DNA of 64,000 nt, taken from positions 434,001 through 498,000 of the forward strand of contig JAIWNI010000009.1 of NCBI GenBank assembly GCA_025331435.1, written 5' to 3'. Under the pieces are notes generated by a model. The model ran no database searches, was not told the origin of the DNA, and was given only the letters and a program-made list of their open reading frames with translations. Below, piece by piece: positions 45,554 to 58,800 of the stretch. Source of the DNA: Choanephora cucurbitarum (taxonomy: Eukaryota > Mucoromycota > Mucoromycetes > Mucorales > Choanephoraceae). Position numbers and translations under genes: made by a program. Every line of letters begins with the position of its first letter. The first letter of the stretch is position 1.

Positions 45554-45927
45554 TAGAAGCAATAAAGACAGACTTGAGCCTGATTGGTTCTTCGAACCCA
45601 GCGCTTTAAGCGGTGACTGTTATAACAATGACGTCTTGCGCAGTTATGATTGGTAGCTGGTTTTTTTTTTGAAGTGAGAAAGTTGCACTCTAAAGAACAA
45701 AGAGGGAGAGAAAAAAAAGAAAAAAATGCGGACACGAAAAGTTTTTCTTTTTTTTTTTGAACCTTTTTTCTTTGTAAAAAAAAAAAAAAACACTTTTTTC
45801 TTTCTTTTGTGTGTGTGTGTGTTTACTGTTTCTTTTTTTAGGTAGATAATCACTTACTACGTGTTTTTTTCTAAAGCGCGTTTACACTAAGTCTATTTTC
45901 CTCTCTAGTCATTCCCGAGAAAAACAA

Positions 45928-48900
45928 ATGGACGCAACAACACTTTTAGCTAACACTTTATCTAACGGTAAGATAAACAAAAAAAAGAAGTGACCAAGAT
46001 CTAACAGATTGAAATAGATCGCGCCTTGCGTGAGGATGCCACTCGTCAGTTGGAATTATTTGCTCAAGAGAACTATGTAAGGAAAAAAAGAAAAGAGATG
46101 GTAGCATGTTAACTGATCTGTCATTCTGTCTTTCTTTGTAGTCAAACTATATTGTTTCTCTATGTCAAATCCTTGCTAGTGAACAAGCAGATGATTCCAT
46201 TCGTATGTCTGCTGCTCTTGCTGTTAAGAACAGTTTGACAGCCAAGGTAAAGGAGAGATTAAAGTTAAATCGACCAAGTGTGCTAAATAGGACATATAAC
46301 TAGGAATATGCTCGTAAAGAAGAATTTGCCAAAAGATGGCTTTCATTAGGTGACGAACTTCGTCTTCAACTTAAGCAAGGTGTAAGTGATATTCTATGTA
46401 CCTACAGAAATCCAGTAGCTTAACTCTATATAACTAGGTTCTTCAAGCTTTAGCTTCTCCCAAGAAGCCTGTCGGCAACATTTCTGGTCAGGTAAAGAAG
46501 AAAGTCAAATAAGAGGGATAAAGTGATACTTATATCTTTAATAGGTTGTTGCTGCTATTGCTGAAATTGAATTACCTATTGGTCAATGGCCTGATTTGAT
46601 TCATGTCATGCTTGACAATATCAGAACTGAAGATGCCACCTTAAAGCAATCTACTCTTCAAGCTATTGGTTACGTGTGTGAAGCCACAGTAAAGTCAATT
46701 TGATGTTGAATTTCTCCTCTTTTTTTTTCTAAAATCATGCTTTTTTCTTTAAATAGGATCCTGTAGTACTTGCTACTCAATCCAACGATATCTTAACTGC
46801 TGTTGTTCAAGGTGCTCGTAAAGAAGAACCCAAGTAAGTGATAAACAGCGACAAGCAACATAAAATGTGTTTATTAACTTTGCCTGTGTATAGTCAAGAA
46901 GTACGTCTTGCTGCAATTAACGCCTTAATCAACTCACTTGATTTTATCAGAGAAAACTTTGAACGTGAGGTAAAGAAAGGAGAAGTGAGAGAGAGAAAGA
47001 AAGCTAAATTGGGATTGGATTAGGGTGAAAGAAATTTCATTATGCAAGTTGTTTGTGAGGCTACACAAAGCGAATCTAGTGATGTTCAAGTAGCTGCCTT
47101 CCAATGTCTTGTTCGTATTATGCAAACTTATTATGATAAAATGCGCCTTTATATGGAAAAGGCTTTGTTTGGTGTAAGTTATAGATTTCAAGAAAAAAAA
47201 ATCAGATCGATTTTGGCTAATGAATTTCTTTCTATAGCTTACTGTCGCTGGTATGAACAATGAAGATGACCGTGTTGCATTGCAAGCCATTGAATTCTGG
47301 TCTACTGTATGTGATGAAGAAATGGAATTAAAGGAAGAGTTATTCGAAGTAAGTTGATAAAATCCCCACCTTTTTTTTTGCTTAAATGATGATGATTGAT
47401 CTTATTTTAATTAGGCCCAAGAAGTAGGTGAAGCACCTGAACGTTTAAGTCACCACTTTGCTGAATTGGCCTTGAACGATATTGTTCCTGTCTTGTTATG
47501 GATCTTGACTAAGCAAGAAGAAGATTATGATGAAGATGAATGGACTGTCTCCATGGCTGCTGCTACCTGTCTTTCTTTGCTTGCTCAATGTGTCGGCAAT
47601 GCAGTCATTCAGCCTGTTGTTCCCTTCATTGAAGCCAATATTCAGAACGAAAACTGGAGACACCGTGAAGCTGCTGTTATGGCCTTTGGTTCTATCCTAG
47701 AAGGTCCTGACCCAGCTGTTTTGAGCCCTTTTGTTGACCAAGCCTTGCCTGCTTTGATCGCCATGATGAAGGATAGTGTAGTTCATGTGAAGGACACAGT
47801 TGCCTGGACATTAGGTCGTATCTCTGAACTGTTGAGTGACTGCATTAAGCCCGAAGTTCACTTGAACGAATTGATTTCTGCTCTTGTCTTTGGTCTCCAA
47901 GACAGTCCTCGTATTGTTGGTAACTGCTGTTGGTCCTTGATCAACTTGGCTGAACAGCTCTGTCCTAGCTTAGGCGAGGAAGCACCTACCTCTGTTCTCT
48001 CTGTCTACTTTGAGGGTATCATCACTGCTCTCTTGCAATTCACAGATCGTGCTGATAACGAAGCCAACTGCAGAACATCCGCTTATGAAGCCATCTCCTC
48101 TTTGGCTATGTTCTCTGCCAATGACTGTATTCCTACTGTTCAACGTATTGTCCTGACCATCTTGGACCGTTTAGAGACCACAATGGCCATGGAAGCTCAA
48201 ATTTTAGATGCCGATGACAGAGCCAGCCATTCTGAACTCCAATCCAGTCTATTGGGTGTCTTGACTAACTGTATTCGCCGTATTTCCCGTGATATCAGTC
48301 AAATTGCTGATCGTATCATGACTGTTGTTCTTCAACTTTTGAGCAACCAATCCAAGCAAGCTACTACTACTGAAGATGCCTTCTTGGCTATTGGTGCCAT
48401 GACAAGTGCTCTTGAGGCTGACTTCAGCCGATACAGTGAGACATTCATGCCCATCCTTTGCAATGCCTTACAAAACCCTGCTGAATATCAACTGTGCTTT
48501 ATCGCTGTTGGCCTGATCGGCGATATTTGTCGTGCTTTGGGCAAAGATGCCACACCTTACTGTAATAACCTGATGCAACTGTTGGTCTCGAATTTGCAAT
48601 CTCCTGTTCTTCATCGTACTGTCAAGCCGGCCATCCTGTCATGTTTCGGTGATATTGCTTTGGCCATTGGTGATGGTTTCAGTGGTTATTTGGAAGTAGT
48701 CATGATGGTATTACAACAAGCTGGTAGCATGCGTGCTGATAGAGATAACTATGAAATGATTGACTATGTCAACACACTCTACGAAGGCTGTGTGGAAGCT
48801 TATGTTGGTATTGTTCAAGGCTTAAATGGTACACCTCAAGCTTCCATGTTGCTACCTTACTTGCCTCACATTATCGAATTTATTCATATGATTGCTATTG

Positions 48901-49219
48901 ATGCCAACAAGACAGATTCTCTCACAAGATCCATTATTGGTTTATTAGGGTAAGTTTATTTGTTTTTATTAAGAAATGATGGGTACTTATGCTTCTCTAT
49001 AGTGATCTTGCAGAAACATTTAATGTACAAATAAAGCCTCTCTTACAACAAGATTGGATTTCTACTTTGTTACGTGAAGCTAGAACAAGTCGCCACTATG
49101 GACAAAGCACAAAAGAAACATCACGCTGGGCTAAAGAGGTAAGATTGAAATGATTGACTATTGACCTGTACTCACATTCTATTGTTTCATTCTAGATGAT
49201 TAAGCGCGCTATTCAGTAA
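45928..49219 (+). CDS. KAP95: Importin subunit beta-1 (karyopherin beta)
   Basis: Thirteen predicted exons (45928-45967, 46018-46076, 46142-46246, 46304-46381, 46438-46491, 46545-46688, 46757-46833, 46894-46969, 47024-47173, 47238-47348, 47415-48949, 49003-49138, 49196-49219) give 862 residues; yeast Kap95 has 861. The protein carries importin-alpha/NLS cargo through the nuclear pore and releases it on Ran-GTP. The N-terminal RanGTP-binding HEAT repeats start [24 protein letters not shown] repeats run the whole length, for example [18 protein letters not shown] and [15 protein letters not shown]. The acidic loop ([17 protein letters not shown]) is present. The first exons are very short, the central exon is 1.5 kb, and the last is 24 nt. 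Confidence 0.97.
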
Positions 49220-49357
49220 AAGAATTATCATTTGCTTTCTCTTTTTCTCCTATATAACCTTTCTTTTTTAATTGTTTAATATTTCTCATATTTTTTTTTT
49301 GTATTCATAAATCTTTTATTTCTTATAGCACAACCACTACTTTCACACTTTACCCAT

Positions 49358-49360
<3 letters not shown>

Positions 49361-49390
<30 letters not shown>
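49361..49390. repeat. (CA)15 microsatellite
   Basis: Thirty bases of uninterrupted CA dinucleotides lie about 140 bp after the importin beta stop codon. Confidence 0.97.
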
Positions 49391-49392
<2 letters not shown>

Positions 49393-49712
49393 AGCTTCCC
49401 TCTAACTGTCTGTTCTCTCCCCCTCCCCTTTCACTCTTATTCTCTTTCCCCCCCTTCTCTCATACACCTTCCCCTCTTCTCTTATCCCCCTATTTCCCCA
49501 CCCTCACTCACTCACTTTGTTTTTCTTAAAAGAACAAAGAAAAATAAATCAAAAATATCCCATCTCGCAACATTATTTTGACAGCTAATAAGATAATCGG
49601 CATAAAAATGCGTAGTATACGTGACCGGACTAATGACGAAATATTCAGCAAGTACCGCACTAACGAAAGAAATTATCAAGCAAAATAAAGAAGCACCTAG
49701 AAATTAGAGCTT

Positions 49713-49718
49713 ACGCGT
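49713..49718. promoter_or_regulatory. ACGCGT box upstream of CDC48
   Basis: A single exact MCB core lies 97-102 bp upstream of the CDC48 start. A single hexamer is weak evidence alone. Confidence 0.3.
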
Positions 49719-49814
49719 TCGTGTATGAGTGGGTAAAATAAAAATAACTTTGCTTTTTTTCTTTCTTTATCCTTTTTCCTCTCTTAAAACAACAATTCTA
49801 CTTTTTTGAGACAG

Positions 49815-52527
<2,713 letters not shown>

Positions 52528-52612
52528 ATTAAATATCTTTCATGTCGCATAATTTACTTTCTTTTTTTTTTAAACAGCATTTCAAATAAAATCATCATTT
52601 TTCTTTTATCTA

Positions 52613-53281
52613 ATGAAAACTCTTAAATTTGGCAAGTTTGATATTTCACCTTTTGAAGTGTTTTATTCAAGTCAATATTGTTTGGGCTTAGTGAACTTGA
52701 AGCCTATTACACCGTAAACAAGTGCTCCCTTTTTTTTTATAGAACAAACAAGAGAACTTATGTTGAACTATTTAGAGGACGTAAGATCTTGACATGACCA
52801 TTTTCTTTGTTTTCGCAAAACACTTGCTAATATAGTAATTTAGATGTTTTGGTAGTGCCTAGGCGTGTTGTACTTCGTTATGCATCACTAAGTACTGAAG
52901 AGGTAAAGTAGCTTTTCTTTTTCAGAAGAGAAAAAAATAGACTCATATGATAATGCTATATCCAAATTGGTTTGTTTAGGTAATTGATCTTACAAACACG
53001 GCTAGTCAAATATCCCAAGTTTTGAAACAACTGCATTCCGAGGATTTGATTTGGTTAATTCAAGATGGAAAAGAGGCTGGACAAACAGTAAGAGAATGAA
53101 ATACGTCTGTCTAATTCTTGACTTACACAATTATACAAAGGTACCCCATGTTCATCTCCATATCATTCCAAAACGATTTTCTGAATGGGATTCAGTAGAA
53201 GACAGAGCGCCCAGAACTTTGGGGGACATGAAAGCTGAAGCTGAGCATTTGAAATCATTGCTTAATTGTCATACAACTTAG
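52613..53281 (+). CDS. HNT2: HIT-domain nucleotide hydrolase, FHIT/HNT2 type, with a 5-nt microexon
   Basis: Exons 52613-52713, 52776-52780, 52844-52902, 52980-53087 and 53141-53281 give 137 residues. The enzyme should cleave diadenosine polyphosphates such as Ap3A to AMP plus ADP. The start MKTLKFGKFDIS and SSQYCLGLVNLKPI match the FHIT N-terminus. LIWLIQDGKEAGQTVPHVHLHIIP contains the catalytic HxHxH triad. DSVEDRAPRTLGDMKAEAEHL is the fungal tail. Joining exon 1 directly to exon 3 breaks the frame. A 5-nt exon (AGGAC), flanked by TTTAG and GTAAGAT, restores the conserved PGHVLVVP of the family. Confidence 0.85.
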
Positions 53282-53370
53282 TTTTTTTTTTTAGCTCAAG
53301 ACGATTAAACATTATGATTTAACAACTTTCTTTCCTTCTTTTCTTCTTTTCTCTTCTTCTCTCTCATAAC

Positions 53371-55314
53371 ATGAACTCTGATCAACTGGATAGACCTTTG
53401 AGTAGTCGATTTCAAGAACATTTCGACTATCAATTAGTACCACCCACTGAATTGCTCTCTGATAGTCCTTCCAAGGGGATCGAAAGTAATTCGGAAAAGA
53501 AGAAAAAGAGAAAATCAACGCCGCTATTTGCATTGAACACAACAGCCTCAATCACTCGGATTGATCCCCTGATCTCTTTGTCTTCGCAAATGCCTACTGT
53601 ATCCAAGAGCACACCTACCAACAAGCCCATCAAACTATCCCATAGCAAAAGTCAACCTGTCATACAGGCACATCCACTCCCATCCCAGTCTACGACAAAT
53701 GCAGTTAGCCCCAGACAAAAGAAGCATCAGCGTCATACCTCTTTAGCTACTGAACCCGTTCCGCCTTTACCTGCACTACCTAGTGGTCTAACTAGCCCTA
53801 CTACGCCCACGAGTATCACCACTGCTCCCTTAACAGATTATGTACCTATCATGAGACGTGCGATTACGTCTAACCAGACAAGGAATCGAGCTGAAATCAT
53901 CATCAAACGATATGAGAGTTGGAGCAAATTTATCGCAGCCCTGTCAAACTGGATATCCGGCCTGATCAAACAGAGCACACAATCAGAGCGTACATTTGAG
54001 CAGCTAAAACTGTTTCCTAGCAATTCAACAAATACAGGCAACCTGTCTATCAACCAAATCCATCAAGCGCTGTCCGATTTTACAACCGATTTGGCTACTC
54101 AGGAACGAGAATACGTGCAACAACTCAAAGGATTCTTGCCTGTTTTAGAGTCTTACCGAAAAGACTGTTTGTCTACCATCAAACAACTCAAGAACAGAAA
54201 CGATCTCAATATGGAGGAGCTTGTCAAACGAGCTGGCTTGACAGGTAGTTTGATGGCTCAGTTGAAGAGAATCTGTCATGAAGCACACTTAGCATTTGAG
54301 AAAGGAATGCCAATCGCAAATGATCCTTGGTTAGCCAATCTTCGTAAGTGGGAAATCCTGTTTTTTTTTTGCTAAATAAATAAGGTTTATATAGCTTATT
54401 TTTTTGTCTAGATGTCTTGAGACAACTGAAAAAGGAAGTTGATGAAGAAAACAGACTAAGAGGTTTGATGATTCCTATTCAACAAGCCATATCCGATTTT
54501 GAGCAACGCTTATTGAAGTCTGTAGAACAAGCGATTAAGCTTTGTTTTGAAAAGTACAGTGCACTCCTAACTCAGGACAAACTAACAAGCCTTCAAAGTG
54601 TTCTTGATCATGCTGTTGCTGACAACTGGACTTCTTTTGTCCAAAAGAACAAGCGACAGTTAGTAGATGAACAGAATCCCACCAAACATTATCTCCATAT
54701 AAACTATGTTTGCAAACAAGATCCTTTTGTTTTAACGCTTTTCAAAGGAGAAATTGAACGTCGATCCAGTGTTCTAGGCAAATACACTCCATGGTTCTTT
54801 GTCTTGACTGAATGTAAGTAAAACAAAGGTACATAAATATAATAGGTACACAGACCTAATGTGTTTCAAAGCCGGATTTCTCTATCAGTTCAAACTTAAT
54901 GACAAGATTTCCCCTGAATCCTCCATTTATATTCCTAAGAGTACCATTGTACCCTGCTTTGACATCAATAGACCTATCAGCGAGCTAGAGCAGTACAATC
55001 AGCCATATTCCTTTGAGATTCAGCGTTGCGGTTCTGTATTACATCGTGACAAATCATCTGTCTTCCGTACTTCACATCTGGATAACATGATTACTTGGTG
55101 TAGACTGCTGAATCAGGTGGCTAACCGATCCCCAGGCTCAATTGTTAGACAAGAAACTACACCTCCGCCTTCACCTTTAGCACCACTTAAGATATCTAAC
55201 GATATCATACCCTTATCTACACCAGAAGAAAGCCCTGTCAGCCTTAAACAGTTTCCATTAGAGCAAATTAGTCCAAATCATAAGCACTATGCTCCCCAAC
55301 TGAATCTTGATTGA
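53371..55314 (+). CDS. SLM1/SLM2-like BAR-PH phosphoinositide-binding protein
   Basis: Exons 53371-54343, 54412-54813 and 54854-55314 give 611 residues. A Ser/Thr/Pro-rich disordered N-terminus (residues 1-165) precedes the F-BAR-like helical domain typical of Slm1 (ERYESW-type start, here KRYESWSKFIAALSNWISGLI, through MEELVKRAGLTGS). A PH domain follows (about 440-590) with VLTLFKGEIERRSSVLGKY and FVLTEYLMCFKAGFLYQF. Yeast Slm1/2 bind PI(4,5)P2 at eisosomes/MCT patches and link TORC2 to calcineurin and actin. The third exon's acceptor (CACAG at 54849-54853) was chosen because it keeps the PH strand in frame; the nearer AATAG leads to a stop. Confidence 0.87.
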
Positions 55315-55686
55315 ACGAATTATCTGAATAGTCGGCTCTATACATCTTATAAATATATATATACATATCATTTTATTTCAATTTTAAGTATACACCAATA
55401 AATATACTCTTCATCTCTTCTTTCCTCCTTTTAATCTGTATAGTGTGTCGCCTTATCTAAAAGGCATTTACGGTTATACAGAAACACCAAGCTGACTAAG
55501 ACTGTATAGGCATTTTGGCTTTGAATCTTTGAAGCAAATCTTCTGCATCCACTTCCTGAAAACTTCAAGAAATTACCTTGAATGTATAGAGCTTTTTACC
55601 TTTTGCTAATAGATAGATTATCGAAGGTATTACTTTATTTGTACATTGAGACAAAATTCGACAGCCTGGTAATAATTAAGATAGTC
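55315..55686. other. 3' flank of SLM1-like gene up to the retroelement
   Basis: The region contains the probable 3' UTR/poly(A) region (TATATATATA near 55355) of the SLM1-like gene and no further gene. The element at 55692 inserted 377 bp behind the SLM1-like stop codon. Confidence 0.6.
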
Positions 55687-55691
55687 TGCTT
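55687..55691. repeat. Target-site duplication TGCTT, left copy
   Basis: TGCTT directly precedes the 5' LTR and is repeated directly after the 3' LTR at 60671-60675. A 5-bp duplication is standard for Ty3/gypsy integrases. Confidence 0.95.
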
Positions 55692-55855
55692 TGTGGTATT
55701 CACCACAGCTCATTTATATAATTTAAATACCGATCTGGTTAAGAAGAGTTTTTTATCGTGTCTGACACTTTTTCTCTTCACCTTAATAAAGGCCTATAAT
55801 TTGTCTCACTTAACTTGCTAAGTTACAAAACCTTATTCAAAAGACAAATACAACA
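55692..55855 (+). repeat. 5' LTR, 164 bp
   Basis: It starts TGTGG and ends CAACA (TG...CA). The first 16 bp, TGTGGTATTCACCACA, are a perfect 6-bp-arm palindrome. A TATATAA box (about 55715) and an AATAAA signal (about 55785) support promoter and polyadenylation roles. Confidence 0.96.
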
Positions 55856-55875
55856 TTTTTTTAAGTGAAGACACT
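55856..55875 (+). other. Presumed primer-binding region, not tRNA-like
   Basis: Only 20 bp separate the LTR from the gag-pol ATG: seven T, then AAGTGAAGACACT. There is no TGG start as expected for a primer-binding site pairing with a tRNA CCA end. TTAAGTGA (55861-55868) is complementary to TCACTTAA inside the LTR (55806-55813), which would suit self-priming as in Tf1. This is inference. Confidence 0.45.
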
Positions 55876-58800
55876 ATGAACAACAATTTCATCCCCCAAA
55901 CACAAGATCAAGCCGTGGGTACGCGTGAAGCAGTCAACAAGGCTCTTAAGGCCTACCGCATGCTTCAGAAAAAGGCGAATGATCTTTGGGTATCGCACAC
56001 GGAAGATGTGTTGAATGACTGTGTGGATGATGCCAAGGCTCAATTGCTCAACAAGGCTTGCCAGCAAGTTGAGGACTTCAGAAATGTTTGTGCCTCTCAC
56101 TTCCCTCTGGTGAAGGAATTCTTCAAGGAGGTGGTTAACGCGGGAAAGCAGCTGAAGATTGGTGAAATGCCTTGTTTGATGGGACCCATCGAAAAACCTG
56201 AAGGTAAGCACGGTAGTGTTTATTGTAACGTCAAGTCTTTCGTTGAAAGTCTTGAGCGTTACTGCGCAAGCCAGGGTATCAACCTTGACTTTGAGCATGA
56301 GAAGTGCATGCCCTCATTGCTGGGTAAGCAATACAGGGTGCATTACGAAACCAAACTCGTGGCAACCTCTGGAACAGAGGAGTTAGTCACTTGGGAAATG
56401 GTAAAGGGATGGCTGGAACAGTACATCGACACGCCTAAGCAAAGAATTGCTAACATTAAGGTGTTGTTAAACCTCTCTCCCAGAGAAGGCGAAAACGGAT
56501 GCGAATTCGTCGAGAGAGTGAGGGATGCTTTAGCATCTACAAATATGAAACAATTCACGGTTGATGAATTTTTCTTCGCTGCACTTTGTGGAAACCTCGG
56601 ATTTGAGTGGAAGCACAAGGTCAGTGCTGCTGTGAACGGTAGTTCCAGCGATGTCATGAAAAAGGGCATCGACGAAATGCTTACGATGGTAAGTAATTTA
56701 GACTTGGTTGCTGAGCGTAAGCGTCGCTACGATCACAATCAAGGGGAGGGTGCTGGAAAGCGCAGATTTGTCTCGCCAAGCAACGGCACCGGCACTTCCA
56801 AGTGGGCTAAATCCGAAGGAAAAAGCCTGCCTGATTGCAGAAGATGCGGTCGCGTTTGGGTTCCTGGGCACAAGGAAGTATGCCCAAAATTGCAAAGAGG
56901 TAACGGCAGTCAGCCTCAAGTAAACAGAATGGCCAGCTTGGTCAAGCCTGCCGAAAATCCGTCAGAAACGGTTGGTAACGAAGACCTGGATCAGGTCATT
57001 GAGACCTTGGTGGATGACATGGAGATCTCCGATTTGGAGGATGACAAGATGTCATGTAAGCATAAGAAAAACAAAGAGAGAGAACTGGTTCATCTCATAG
57101 ATGGGGAAACTGATGTGCCTATTTATGTAGAATCGGTGGCAATACGTGCTCTGGTGGACAGCGGAGCAAATTTCTCTTCTTTGAATAAATCTTTTTGCAT
57201 CACCAATAACATACCTATTTTAAAGTATGTAGAAGGCAGACAGCCTATTATACGTTTAGCTTCGGCAGAATCCACTATTAAGTGTTATGGGTATACCCCA
57301 GAACTTAGATTGAAGTATAATGGGAAATCTTATACATTCAAATTTGAGGTTATGAATCTAGCCTTTGAAAAACCAATGTCTATTGGTACAGACTTGATGA
57401 AAGTGTTGGGTATCGGTTATTACGGACTAGCTACTTCGTGGGATCCACCTAGTATGGAGAAATTGGAAGAACCTTTTAAGGATTTACCAAAGCCAAATGA
57501 GGATCCATTTGGTACACCTTCGGAAAGAAACGCACTACTTGATGACATTCAGGAAAGTATTCAGGCAAATGAATCCATACCGTTTGGAACATTCTGCACC
57601 CATCTTGATGCAATTGTGTATTTGGACACTCCGGAATCGGCAGCTTGTTACAAATCACAATATCCTATAGCGGACATGCTTAAGCCAAAAGTACAAGAGA
57701 CCGTGGAAAAATGGTTATCTGAAGGGATCATTACGGAAGTACCTTCGAATGTCGATAATAAGTGGAATAGTCCCTTGACGATGGCTCCTAAAAAAGACCT
57801 ACAAGGAAACTACACTGACAAACGTCCGTGTCTGGATCCTAGACACATTAACAAGCTCTTGAAAGAGGACCGTATCCCTTTACCTAAGATCAGTGACATT
57901 TTTAAGGACCTGCAAGGTGCCAATATATTCATTACCTTAGATTTAAAGAACGCCTTTCATCGCTTTCCTATCTATGCACCACATCAGCATAAGACTGCAT
58001 TTACATCGGTTGATGGCAAGCAGTATATGTTCAGAGGATGTCCTTTCGGGTTGAAACCGATATCCTCCAAATTTCAACGGGTAATGTCAAAGTTGTTCAA
58101 GGCTGCTCCATTTAGAAGCTATGTATCTACTTTTGTCGATGACATTGTTATATATAGTAGGGATATGCAGGAACATACAACGCATGTCAAGAGTGTCATC
58201 AACGAACTCACCCGGGTAAAATTGATATTGAATCCTACAAAATGTCACTTCGCGCAGCGAACCATTTATTTGTTGGGTTTCTGTGTATCAGCCAACGGAC
58301 AAACGTATTTAGATCCTAGAAAAGTTGCCAATACTATGGAGTGGCCCACACCACGTACTGGCAAGGATATACAACGTTTCCTGGGATTGGTTAATTATTT
58401 TAGAGAATACGTTCCTAAGATATCCATATTAACAGCGAAGCTGGATGGCTTGCGTAATCATACTGGCAATCTCGGCTCCTTATGGACAGAGAAGCATGAT
58501 CAAGCTTTTCACAACCTGAAGCAGGCTCTGCTTCATGCACCGATATTGCAACCACCTAACTTGGATTTACCTTTCCAGGTTGCAACAGATGCTTCGGATG
58601 TAGGCATTGGGGCTGTTTTATATCAGCAGGAATCTTCGATGAAGAAGCCTCAGTACATCGGCTTTATGGCACGTTCTTTGACGAAGTCGGAACGAAATTA
58701 TGGTACTACCAAGCGGGAGCTGCTAGCCATTGTTTTTGCACTGCAGAAATTCCACACGTATCTGTGGGGGCGTCATTTTATACTACGTACTGATCACAAA

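Larger units (their letters stand above)
43284..45927. other. 2.6-kb intergenic region
   Basis: No convincing gene. It contains an approximately 97-bp inverted-repeat element (43979-44075) and, near the importin gene, long T/A homopolymers and a (GT)n tract at about 45810-45823. Two ACGCGT boxes at 45530-45553 are listed separately. Short minus-strand open frames (43549-43737, 44405-44602) have no recognisable content. Confidence 0.5.
49220..49814. other. Intergenic region importin beta / CDC48
   Basis: It contains a (CA)15 microsatellite at 49361-49390, a strongly pyrimidine-rich block (49395-49520), and an ACGCGT motif at 49713-49718, about 100 bp upstream of the CDC48 start. No gene or RNA was recognised. 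Confidence 0.6.
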
